NCBI GenBank assembly: GCA_001282665.1
Contig: LN874945.1
Span: forward strand, 387,074-392,749
Direction: 5' to 3'
Length of the DNA: 5,676 nt
Source: Clostridiales bacterium mt11
Lineage (GTDB): Bacteria; Bacillota; Clostridia; Tissierellales; Tepidimicrobiaceae
Shown: positions 1 through 4,715 of the stretch, in pieces
Layout: each line of letters begins with the position of its first letter
How positions within the stretch are numbered: the stretch's first letter is position 1
Notes under the pieces: model-generated
Seen by the model: only the letters and a program-made list of their open reading frames with translations
The model's database searches: none
Told to the model about the DNA's origin: nothing
Made by a program: the position numbers and the translations under genes

Positions 1-393
1 AGCAATGCTCAAGAAATGTTTTGTATAGCTTAAGCAGCTTATGGCAAATATCTAGGAACTGTTTCATTTGAGCAAACAGAAATACTTGATATACCTGATG
101 AAAATTCAAAATACAGCTGGTCAAAAATACCTCATTTTTATATGAACTTCTATGTATATAAGTATGCAACATCTATGTCAGCTTCTTATGCCCTTGTAAA
201 CAACATAATAGAAGGAAAAGAAGGAGCAGTTGATAAATATCTTCAATTCTTAGCAGTTGGCGGCTCTGATTATCCAGTAGAGGTGCTTAAGAAGGCAGGA
301 GTAGATATGAATTCTTCAGAACCAGTCGATAGTATATTGAAGTATTTTGGAGAATTAGTAGACGAAATGGAAAAATTATTGGAAAAGAAATAG
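1..393 (+). pseudogene. pepF: M3-family oligoendopeptidase F, C-terminal part, interrupted by an in-frame stop
   Basis: This is the 3' end of a gene entering from the left edge in frame 1. From codon 12 to the TAG at 391-393 the frame is open and reads like the C-terminus of PepF-type zinc oligopeptidases (cytoplasmic enzymes that cut short peptides). Family hallmarks are WSKIPHFY, FYVYKYATSMSAS, then YLQFLAVGGSDYPVEVLKKA and GVDM before a short acidic/lysine tail. The catalytic HEXXH motif would lie upstream, outside the window. At 31-33 the frame contains TAA. The residues around it (EMFCIA-stop-AAYGKYLG) still align without gaps to the usual region before the IPHFY motif, so this looks like a single nonsense change rather than a frameshift. 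Restart at the ATG at 142 would give only 83 residues without an active site, so that fragment should not be a working enzyme. A sequencing error at 31-33 is the main alternative. Family assignment is firm; the exact pepF subgroup is less so. Confidence 0.8.
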
Positions 394-469
394 CTTTGAA
401 TTTGTAGTTAAGAGAATTGCTTGTTGATAATAGATGACATAAGTATATACTTTAAATAGTATTATTTTT

Positions 470-511
470 AAGAATCTCTATGTTTAACCCCTATGGAGAT
501 TCTTATTTTTT
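470..511 (+). terminator. Rho-independent terminator after the pepF-like gene
   Basis: An 11-bp stem is formed by AAGAATCTCTA (470-480) and TGGAGATTCTT (494-504). It has one G-U wobble and a 13-base loop, and is followed by ATTTTTT (505-511). It lies about 75 bases after the TAG of the peptidase gene and points the same way. There is no matching A-run on the left, so it should work on the plus strand only. Confidence 0.85.
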
Positions 512-536
512 AACTTAAGTTTCGACTTAAAGAAAT

Positions 537-566
537 ATAAATTTCTACATTTCCCAGGAAATTTAT
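537..566. repeat. Inverted repeat, possible operator or hairpin
   Basis: ATAAATTTC (537-545) and GAAATTTAT (558-566) are perfect 9-bp mirror arms around a 12-base centre. A second, tighter symmetry ATTTCC-CA-GGAAAT (549-562) overlaps the right arm. The element sits upstream of the orphan Shine-Dalgarno at 591-598, where an operator would be expected. No T-run follows, so it is not a terminator. AT-rich chance symmetry is possible. Confidence 0.4.
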
Positions 567-590
567 CGATTAATAGTGGAGTTTCATTTT

Positions 591-672
591 GGAGGGAGAA
601 ATAATGGCATAAAAGATTTTTCTAATACATTATATGACATATTATTGAAACTTACGCCTTGTTCACCATAGT
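591..672 (+). pseudogene. Possible relic of a gene start: strong Shine-Dalgarno, ATG, immediate stop
   Basis: GGAGGGAG (591-598) is a near-ideal ribosome binding site, five bases ahead of an ATG at 604-606. The reading frame is then only ATG-GCA-TAA. If the reading is shifted by one base just after the ATG, a sensible-looking stretch appears (GIKDFSNTLYDILLKLTPCSP, from 606 to a TAG at 669-671). This would fit loss of one base in a run of Gs in a former gene start. The stretch is too short to recognise, and what follows is not open. A leader mini-ORF or chance is also possible. Confidence 0.3.
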
Positions 673-732
673 CAATTTGTTCTATGTTTTAAAGATTTCC
701 TATAAATTTAGGGAATTGGTAATCTCAACATA

Positions 733-783
733 AAAATTCTCCTTTCCGATTTAAACTTTGTTTTTGTCAGAAAAGAGAATTTT
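733..783 (-). terminator. Rho-independent terminator of the chemoreceptor gene (possibly bidirectional)
   Basis: Arms 733-746 and 770-783 pair as AAAATTCTC/GAGAATTTT (9 bp), then one mismatch, then TTTC/GAAA. The loop is 23 bases. Read on the minus strand the hairpin ends in TTTTT (complement of 732-736), about 50 bases after the chemoreceptor stop codon. The plus-strand side ends in TTTT (780-783), so weak termination in that direction is also possible. The stem is AT-rich and the loop long, which lowers certainty. Confidence 0.6.
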
Positions 784-829
784 ATTGATAAAAGCATATA
801 TTATTTTACTCTGATAAGCTACAATCTTT

Positions 830-2833
830 CTAATACTTAAACTTTATAATGAACTCTTGCATTTCAGTTGCAAGCTGTGCTAAGGCTTCAGATGCGTTTG
901 CAATTTCCTCCATAGATGAAGTTTGTTCTTCTACAGAAGCGGAAGCTTCTTCACTTCCGGCTGCATTTTCTTGTGAAATAGCTGATAAATTTTCTATTAC
1001 TTTGATGATTTCATCTTTTTTAACTTTCATTTCACCACTAGATTTATGAATGTTAGCTATTAGTGTCCCCATCTCTTCAATAGAGACAGCAATTCCCTCA
1101 AATTTTTCATTAGTCATATCAACACTTTCTGCTTGAGATTGTATAGTGGCATTGACTTCATTCATTGTATTAACAGCACTGCCTGTTTTTCCTATTAGCT
1201 CTTGAATAATATCCGTTATTTCCTCTGTGAACCTATTGGATTCTTCTGCTAATTTTCTTATTTCTTCAGCTACAACGGAGAACCCCTTGCCAGATTCACC
1301 TGCTCGTGCTGCTTCTATAGCAGCATTAAGAGCCAATAAATTGGTTTGCTCTGCTATACTTTTAATCATTTGACTAGCATTTTCTATTTTTTCAGCACTT
1401 TCATTGGTGTTTGAAATTATCTCATATATTTCATAAGCTGCTTTATTGCTGCTATTTGTTTTATTTACAAGTTCATTTACAATTTGTAAGCCTTCATTTT
1501 TTAATACATTTATTTCTTTTGCAGAATTATATATATCTTCTAATTCCCTTTGATTTTTTATTATTAATTGTCCCAATTCGTCAATATGCAAGGCTCCATT
1601 TTCTGTATCCTTTGCTTGTTCACTAGCACCATTTGCAATTTCCTCTATAACTTTTGCAATTTCATTAGCAGCTGTAGCTGATTGTTGACTGGTAGCTGTT
1701 AGTTCTTCTGAAGATGCTGCTATGTGTTGAGATGAATTGGATATATCCTTAATTAAATTTATTAAGTTTTTCTGCATGGTTATTAGTGAATTGGTAATAA
1801 TTCCAATTTCATCTTTTCTATTTGAATATTTTACTACTCTATTACTTTCATCTATTGATAGATCATAATTTGAAAACCTTTCAATAATATTGGATAAATC
1901 TACAATAGGTTTTGAAATACTTTTACTTAAGTACATAGCAATTAGTATGCCAAATATCGTATATCCAATAGCCCATATAATGATGGTAGTCTTTAATGTG
2001 TTTAATCCACCTAATATATCATCTTCATATGCCCCTATGCCTACCATCCATCCAGTGCTTGGTATAGGAGCTAATCCAATATACCTTTTAGAACCTAATA
2101 TTTCATAATTAGCAACGCCTTCATTTCCAATCTCTACTTTCTGTATTGCTAATCCAAAGGCTTTTAATTCTCCATCATTTTCTATATCATTTAGCACATT
2201 TGATTGATTTACTACATAATCTCTATTTGGATGGGCATATATAGTTCCATCTTTTCCAACTATAAAGGCATAACCATTTTCACCAAAACCCATATTATCA
2301 GTTATATCACTTAGAACTGTACCATCTTTTCTACCAATTAGTACTCCTACTACTTTGTTGCCATTATTAATAGGAGCAGCACACATAACTATGGTTTCAT
2401 TAGTTGATTTACTCGTCAAGACATCTGAAATATTTGCTTTTCCTTGAAAAGCCTCTTTAACATAATCTCTATCACCTAGATTAATAGTTTCTCCACTTAA
2501 TATATAATGGGCTGTCCCATCTGGAGTTACAACAGCCATATCTAAATATCCTAATCTTTCTACATCTGGTTTTAAAGACTCAAGTTGGGTTTCCCAATCC
2601 ATAGTTTGTGTTCTAGCTCTATTGGCCACTTCCTGTAAAACATTTATGTCATTGTCCATAACGGCTTCAATATGTTGAACACCTTCTTGTGCAAGCTGTA
2701 ATAGACCATCCTCTGTTTGTTTTATTATAACATTAGAACTAATCTTTAATGCTGTAACGCCTACTCCTACTGAAACTACTAAAATTAATATAGCTACCAA
2801 TACTGCAATTCGTTTAGATAAATTTAAGTTCAT
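830..2833 (-). CDS. Methyl-accepting chemotaxis protein with dCache sensor domain
   Basis: This is a membrane chemoreceptor that senses an outside ligand and controls CheA kinase activity, and so flagellar or other motility output. Visible in order over 667 residues: a cytoplasmic start (MNLNLSKR); membrane helix 1 (about 8-29); an extracellular double-Cache sensor (about 35-275) containing LDMAVVTPDG (97-106), LGDRDYVKEAFQG (119-131) and GENGYAFIVGKDGTIYAHP (184-202); membrane helix 2 (about 281-302); HAMP (about 303-357); and a long signalling coiled coil. The conserved hairpin tip NLLALNAAIEAARAGESGKG lies at 498-517. The tip is roughly 21-23 heptads from each end, which fits the 44-heptad class. 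Likely methylation segments lie near SSEELTATSQQ (374-384) and GSEEASASVEEQTSS (626-640). There is no CheR-tethering pentapeptide at the C-terminus. The classical amino-acid-binding dCache signature RxWY is not seen, so no ligand is proposed. The ATG has a GAGGA site about 10 bases upstream. The gene follows the receiver-like gene by 131 bases with no terminator between them. Confidence 0.96.
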   Translation of the reverse strand: MNLNLSKRIAVLVAILILVVSVGVGVTALKISSNVIIKQTEDGLLQLAQEGVQHIEAVMDNDINVLQEVANRARTQTMDWETQLESLKPDVERLGYLDMAVVTPDGTAHYILSGETINLGDRDYVKEAFQGKANISDVLTSKSTNETIVMCAAPINNGNKVVGVLIGRKDGTVLSDITDNMGFGENGYAFIVGKDGTIYAHPNRDYVVNQSNVLNDIENDGELKAFGLAIQKVEIGNEGVANYEILGSKRYIGLAPIPSTGWMVGIGAYEDDILGGLNTLKTTIIIWAIGYTIFGILIAMYLSKSISKPIVDLSNIIERFSNYDLSIDESNRVVKYSNRKDEIGIITNSLITMQKNLINLIKDISNSSQHIAASSEELTATSQQSATAANEIAKVIEEIANGASEQAKDTENGALHIDELGQLIIKNQRELEDIYNSAKEINVLKNEGLQIVNELVNKTNSSNKAAYEIYEIISNTNESAEKIENASQMIKSIAEQTNLLALNAAIEAARAGESGKGFSVVAEEIRKLAEESNRFTEEITDIIQELIGKTGSAVNTMNEVNATIQSQAESVDMTNEKFEGIAVSIEEMGTLIANIHKSSGEMKVKKDEIIKVIENLSAISQENAAGSEEASASVEEQTSSMEEIANASEALAQLATEMQEFIIKFKY

Positions 2834-2838
2834 CTAGT

Positions 2839-2856
2839 TTTTTTCCTCACTTTCTA
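2839..2856 (-). promoter_or_regulatory. Ribosome binding site and leader of the chemoreceptor gene
   Basis: On the minus strand this reads TAGAAAGTGAGGAAAAAA, with GAGGA as the Shine-Dalgarno, about 10 bases before the ATG. The same 18 bases with two differences occur directly before the receiver-like gene (3334-3351). Confidence 0.65.
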
Positions 2857-2891
2857 CATTTAATATGGACTTTTAAATTTTGCTTCAAATT

Positions 2892-2905
2892 TATAACTGG
2901 TTATA
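2892..2905. repeat. Palindrome in the receiver-chemoreceptor spacer
   Basis: TATAACTGGTTATA has 6-bp mirror arms around TG. It lies just downstream, on the minus strand, of a possible -10 box for the chemoreceptor gene, a place where a repressor operator could act. There is no T-run, so it is not a terminator. This kind of symmetry is frequent by chance in AT-rich DNA. Confidence 0.3.
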
Positions 2906-2913
2906 GATCTGAA

Positions 2914-2940
2914 ATTATATGAAATATTCATTGGTCTAAA
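2914..2940 (-). promoter_or_regulatory. Weak candidate promoter for the chemoreceptor gene
   Basis: On the minus strand a perfect TATAAT (complement of 2914-2919) lies about 80 bases before the chemoreceptor ATG. The upstream TTTAGACC (2933-2940) is a poor -35 at short spacing. If used, the chemoreceptor would be transcribed separately from the receiver-like gene as well as together with it. No sigma-D-type motility promoter was found here. Confidence 0.25.
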
Positions 2941-2964
2941 ATGTTTGCATATATTTATTTCTAA

Positions 2965-3333
2965 TTATAATATTTTAGATATATCTTCTAATATAGTTTG
3001 ATATATACATTCTATTAGCTGTGATTGTCCTACAGGCTTAGGTAGAAAATTTATTCCTCCTAACTTTTTGACTTTATTGTTATTTTCTATGCCTTTAAAA
3101 AATACGATGCCTGCCCTAGTGTTATTTTGTTTTATAGATTTCAAAATTTCCTTTTCACTATAATCATTAAATGAATCTAAATCAGCAATTACTAAATCAT
3201 AGTAACAAGAGTTATATTCTAAACTATTAGAATAGTTTAATTCAAAAGAATCCAAAGGCTCTAATATGTTTTTAATATTTTTATACTCTGCTATTTCATC
3301 ACTAATGACTAGTACTTTTGTTATTTCTAACAT
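2965..3333 (-). CDS. Divergent receiver-domain (CheY-like) protein, stand-alone
   Basis: This is a 122-residue cytoplasmic protein with the outline of a response-regulator receiver domain and no output domain. Strand 1 is KVLVISDE (6-13), where D12 and E13 stand for the acidic pair. Strand 3 is YDLVIADLDSF (45-55), with D51 as the expected phosphoacceptor. Strand 5 is NFLPKPV (95-101), with the conserved Lys99 followed by Pro. The usual Thr/Ser at the end of strand 4 is missing: the sequence there is AGIVFFKG (74-81). Phosphorylation switching may therefore be altered, or the domain may work as a pseudo-receiver. It is encoded directly upstream of the chemoreceptor in the same direction, with no terminator between them, which suggests a shared signalling role; a direct partner is not shown. 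The ATG is supported by GAGGA (minus strand, 3339-3343) six bases ahead. Assignment rests on motif pattern; overall similarity to CheY is low. Confidence 0.75.
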   Translation of the reverse strand: MLEITKVLVISDEIAEYKNIKNILEPLDSFELNYSNSLEYNSCYYDLVIADLDSFNDYSEKEILKSIKQNNTRAGIVFFKGIENNNKVKKLGGINFLPKPVGQSQLIECIYQTILEDISKIL

Positions 3334-3351
3334 TTTTATCCTCGCTTTCTA
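3334..3351 (-). promoter_or_regulatory. Ribosome binding site and leader of the receiver-like gene
   Basis: On the minus strand this reads TAGAAAGCGAGGATAAAA directly before the ATG, with GAGGA as Shine-Dalgarno. It matches the chemoreceptor leader at 16 of 18 bases. Confidence 0.65.
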
Positions 3352-3505
3352 TAATTATTTCTTAAATTATTTATAAATATAAGCAACAAATGAGACGCTG
3401 AATGTATAATAGTTTTAAAACATTCATAAGTTTTATGAATGAAATTAGAATTTCAATTCTACTATAGTGCGTTACAATTAATTACAAAAAACATCCATTT
3501 TTGCT
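3352..3505 (-). promoter_or_regulatory. Upstream leader of the receiver-like gene with clustered symmetric elements
   Basis: This non-coding stretch holds three tight symmetries in a row: GTTTTAAAAC (3412-3421), the hairpin CATTCATAA-GTT-TTATGAATG (3421-3441), and TAGAATT-TC-AATTCTA (3446-3461). On the minus strand the second hairpin is followed by TTTT, so it could act as a weak attenuator for the receiver-like gene. A lone GTTACA (3471-3476) matches the arm of the recombination-type sites. A poor promoter candidate on the minus strand is TTTGTA, 16 bases, TATAGT (about 3463-3490). None of these is decisive. Confidence 0.35.
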
Positions 3506-3533
3506 ATGTAACAGATTGTATATTTTGTTACAT
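3506..3533 (+). repeat. Recombination-type site A (left), dif-like
   Basis: This is a 28-bp element made of arm ATGTAACAGA (3506-3515), core TTGTATAT (3516-3523) and arm TTTGTTACAT (3524-3533). The arms mirror each other at 9 of 10 positions, and one extra T/A pair outside extends the symmetry. Reverse-complemented site B at 4360-4387 matches at 27 of 28 positions, core included. Such symmetric arms around a short asymmetric core are what tyrosine recombinases bind and cut. A palindromic operator is the alternative reading. Confidence 0.7.
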
Positions 3534-3560
3534 ATCATAATAATATCAAATTTAGACATT

Positions 3561-3592
3561 ATTCTACCATATATTGGTCTATATTCGACATA
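3561..3592 (-). promoter_or_regulatory. Candidate outward promoter inside the segment, toward the receiver and chemoreceptor genes
   Basis: On the minus strand there is an extended -10 box TGG-TAGAAT (complement of 3561-3569). A weak -35-like GTCGAA lies 17 bases upstream of TAGAAT. Transcription would start near 3554, cross site A and run into the receiver-like gene about 220 bases further on. The candidate lies downstream of the recombinase terminator, so it would be an independent start. Only the -10 is convincing. Confidence 0.35.
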
Positions 3593-3610
3593 GTTTATAT
3601 AATCCCTTCA

Positions 3611-3646
3611 AAAAAGAGAAAAAACTTATAGAAATATTTCTATAAG
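3611..3646 (-). terminator. Rho-independent terminator of the recombinase gene
   Basis: CTTATAGAAATATTTCTATAAG (3625-3646, in two 11-base halves) is a perfect 22-bp palindrome, and in RNA a stem of about 9 bp. Read on the minus strand it is followed by TTTTTT-CTC-TTTTTT (complement of 3610-3624). It begins 15 bases after the recombinase stop codon. It should insulate the receiver-like gene from recombinase transcription. Confidence 0.85.
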
Positions 3647-3661
3647 CCTTTTATACCCAAT

Positions 3662-4222
3662 TTAAAATTGAACTAAAGAATATAATTCATCTTTTTGATC
3701 TTGAGAGACCCCTATATATCTTAAAGTAATGGATTGGGAACTATGATTAAAGGTATCCATTATTAGTCCAATATTATATTTTGATATTTTATATGTCCAA
3801 TATCCCCAAGTTTTTCTTAAGCTGTGTGTACCGAAATTTTCGATTCCTAAAGCTTCAGCTCCTTCTTTTAAAACTCTGTAAGCTTGCACTCTTCCTATAT
3901 GTCCACCCTTTCTACTTGGAAATAAATAATCATCATCTTTCATTTGTTGTTGTTCAATATAAGCATTAAGGGTTTTTCGTATTGCAGTATTGAGTTTAAT
4001 TTTCTTTTCTTTACTAGTCTTTTGTTCATCTAAAATCAAGTAATCCCTAAAGTCACCATTTTCATTATAGATATCCTTAACCTTTAAAGGTAAAATATCA
4101 CTTATTCTCAATCCAGTATTTAATCCAAACTTAAATAATACACCATATTTTGGATCTCTCCCATTCAAATAATGGTACATCTGTCTAATTTTCGTTCTAC
4201 TTCTAATAGGCTCAACAGTCAA
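3662..4222 (-). CDS. Small tyrosine recombinase/integrase (catalytic domain only)
   Basis: This is a 186-residue site-specific DNA recombinase of the lambda-integrase/Xer superfamily. It cuts and rejoins DNA through a covalent tyrosine link. The full catalytic set is visible: Arg39 in NTGLRISD (35-42), Lys68 in EQKTSKEKK (66-74), His133 and Arg136 in GTHSLRKT (131-138), His160 in FNHSS (158-162) and nucleophile Tyr169 in LRYIG (167-171). The usual N-terminal core-binding SAM-like domain is absent, as in FimB/FimE-type inversion recombinases and a set of short Bacillota integrases. The start is a TTG (4220-4222), supported by AAAGGAG (minus strand, 4230-4236) seven bases ahead; no better start lies upstream. 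The gene has its own extended -10 promoter and a strong terminator, so it is a single-gene unit. It lies between two inverted 28-bp sites that are its likely DNA targets. Whether it flips its own segment, acts on other sites, or is a relic integrase cannot be settled from sequence. Confidence 0.93.
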   Translation of the reverse strand: MTVEPIRSRTKIRQMYHYLNGRDPKYGVLFKFGLNTGLRISDILPLKVKDIYNENGDFRDYLILDEQKTSKEKKIKLNTAIRKTLNAYIEQQQMKDDDYLFPSRKGGHIGRVQAYRVLKEGAEALGIENFGTHSLRKTWGYWTYKISKYNIGLIMDTFNHSSQSITLRYIGVSQDQKDELYSLVQF

Positions 4223-4229
4223 AATAAAG

Positions 4230-4236
4230 CTCCTTT
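4230..4236 (-). promoter_or_regulatory. Ribosome binding site deciding the TTG start of the recombinase
   Basis: AAAGGAG on the minus strand lies seven bases before the TTG at 4220-4222. It is the strongest Shine-Dalgarno in the area, and supports TTG over the later ATG at codon 15 (residue Met15). Confidence 0.8.
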
Positions 4237-4271
4237 CTAATGTACTAAAAAATCATAATAACATAATAAAC

Positions 4272-4290
4272 GTTACATCATATTATAGCA
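4272..4290 (-). promoter_or_regulatory. Recombinase promoter with overlapping site-like motif
   Basis: On the minus strand TGC-TATAAT (complement of 4282-4290) is a perfect extended -10 box; the -35 region is weak. The expected start is near 4275, about 50 bases before the TTG codon. GTTACATCATAT (4272-4283) overlaps the -10 and the start point and is identical to 12 bases at the right end of site B (4381-4392). A protein that binds these arms, such as the recombinase or a helper, could therefore also block this promoter. Confidence 0.55.
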
Positions 4291-4337
4291 TATATCTAAT
4301 AATTATAAAGCATAATTTATACATACTGTTGAAATTA

Positions 4338-4399
4338 TCAAGTTATATAGTTTTAATTAATGTAACAAAATATACAATTTGTTACATCATATAACTTGA
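4338..4399. repeat. Outer inverted repeat enclosing site B
   Basis: TCAAGTTATAT (4338-4348) and ATATAACTTGA (4389-4399) are perfect 11-bp mirror arms that bracket site B. They are placed unevenly: 11 bases separate the left arm from the site, and one base the right arm. No equal arms are seen at site A. They could be accessory binding sites or a cruciform-forming symmetry; chance is not excluded. Confidence 0.45.
4360..4387 (-). repeat. Recombination-type site B (right), inverted copy of site A
   Basis: This is a 28-bp element made of arm ATGTAACAAA (4360-4369), core ATATACAA (4370-4377) and arm TTTGTTACAT (4378-4387). The arms mirror perfectly over 10 bp. The core is the reverse complement of the core of site A, which sets the two sites in opposite orientation. 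Compared directly rather than inverted, A and B match at only 23 of 28 positions, so the inverted orientation is the real one. Confidence 0.7.
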
Positions 4400-4476
4400 A
4401 TTAAATATCTAATTTTAGCACCATATTTAATTTTAAGTTAGCAACCAGTTTGTTGGGGGTAAGGGATAAAAATAAA

Positions 4477-4520
4477 AAGGAAGCCAATCCTGTTGGATTG
4501 GTTTTCTTCGTTATTATTTT
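4477..4520. terminator. Strong hairpin, probable terminator, direction uncertain
   Basis: AAGGAAGCCAATCC (4477-4490) pairs with GGATTGGTTTTCTT (4495-4508) around a TGTT loop: 14 bp with two G-U wobbles in plus-strand RNA. It is followed by CGTTATTATTTT, a loose T-rich tail. On the minus strand the wobbles become mismatches, but the tail TTTTTATTTTT is better, so it may work both ways. In the present arrangement no gene obviously ends here. It would stop rightward transcription coming out of the recombinase segment. Confidence 0.6.
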
Positions 4521-4715
4521 CATTTTCAGTTTTTATACAAGACTTAGATAATTATGAGATGACATTATCAAAAGATAATATCAAAATTTACTTTCAAGTA
4601 TATTGAATGACAAAATATCCAATCCCTATCCTAATATACTAATTAACATTAGAACTAACTCCTTTCTAGGGTTGGTCTTAAAAATACTTAAAAAATAGAG
4701 GAATTTAAGAAATAA

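Larger units (their letters stand above)
394..829. other. Intergenic region between the peptidase remnant and the chemoreceptor gene
   Basis: No intact gene is visible on either strand. The region holds, in order: the peptidase terminator; a small hairpin TTAAGT-TTCG-ACTTAA (515-530) with a UUCG-type tetraloop; a 9-bp inverted repeat (537-566); a strong Shine-Dalgarno sequence followed by a start codon and almost immediate stop (591-612); and the chemoreceptor terminator (733-783). The two flanking genes converge here, so the Shine-Dalgarno and micro-frame in the middle are not explained by either of them. Confidence 0.7.
3506..4387. mobile_element. Candidate self-encoded invertible segment bounded by inverted recombination-type sites
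   Basis: The segment is 882 bp including both 28-bp end sites. It contains one gene, a small tyrosine recombinase, with its promoter and terminator. The ends are inverted copies that differ at one base. Recombination between inverted sites would flip the interior, unlike direct sites, which would excise it. No short target duplication is visible just outside the ends, so an insertion sequence with terminal inverted repeats is less likely. Inversion itself is inferred from architecture. Confidence 0.5.

Noticed and set aside
849..2108. Open frames on the plus strand opposite the chemoreceptor gene (849-1049, 1411-1626, 1890-2108)
   Set aside because: They lie wholly inside the strongly supported chemoreceptor gene on the other strand, lack good ribosome binding sites and show no recognisable domains.
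913..2833. Chemoreceptor as an amino-acid sensor of the classical dCache type
   Set aside because: The defining RxWY-type ligand motif is not visible; LGDRDYVKEA occupies the corresponding area, so no ligand class is assigned.
2914..3580. Shared TAGACCAAT before both minus-strand promoter candidates (near 2930 and 3572)
   Set aside because: Nine matching bases with unaligned -10 boxes are within chance expectation.
3781..3969. Open frame on the plus strand opposite the recombinase
   Set aside because: It is opposite a gene with a complete catalytic motif set, and its Phe/Leu-rich translation is typical of an antisense shadow.
3506..4387. Segment as an insertion sequence with 28-bp terminal inverted repeats
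   Set aside because: No flanking target duplication is seen, the repeats have an internal arm-core-arm structure, and the enzyme is a tyrosine recombinase rather than a DDE transposase.
4626..4665. Minus-strand Shine-Dalgarno (4659-4665) with an eight-codon frame (4626-4649)
   Set aside because: It is too short to support as a gene, with no matching downstream coding sequence on that strand.
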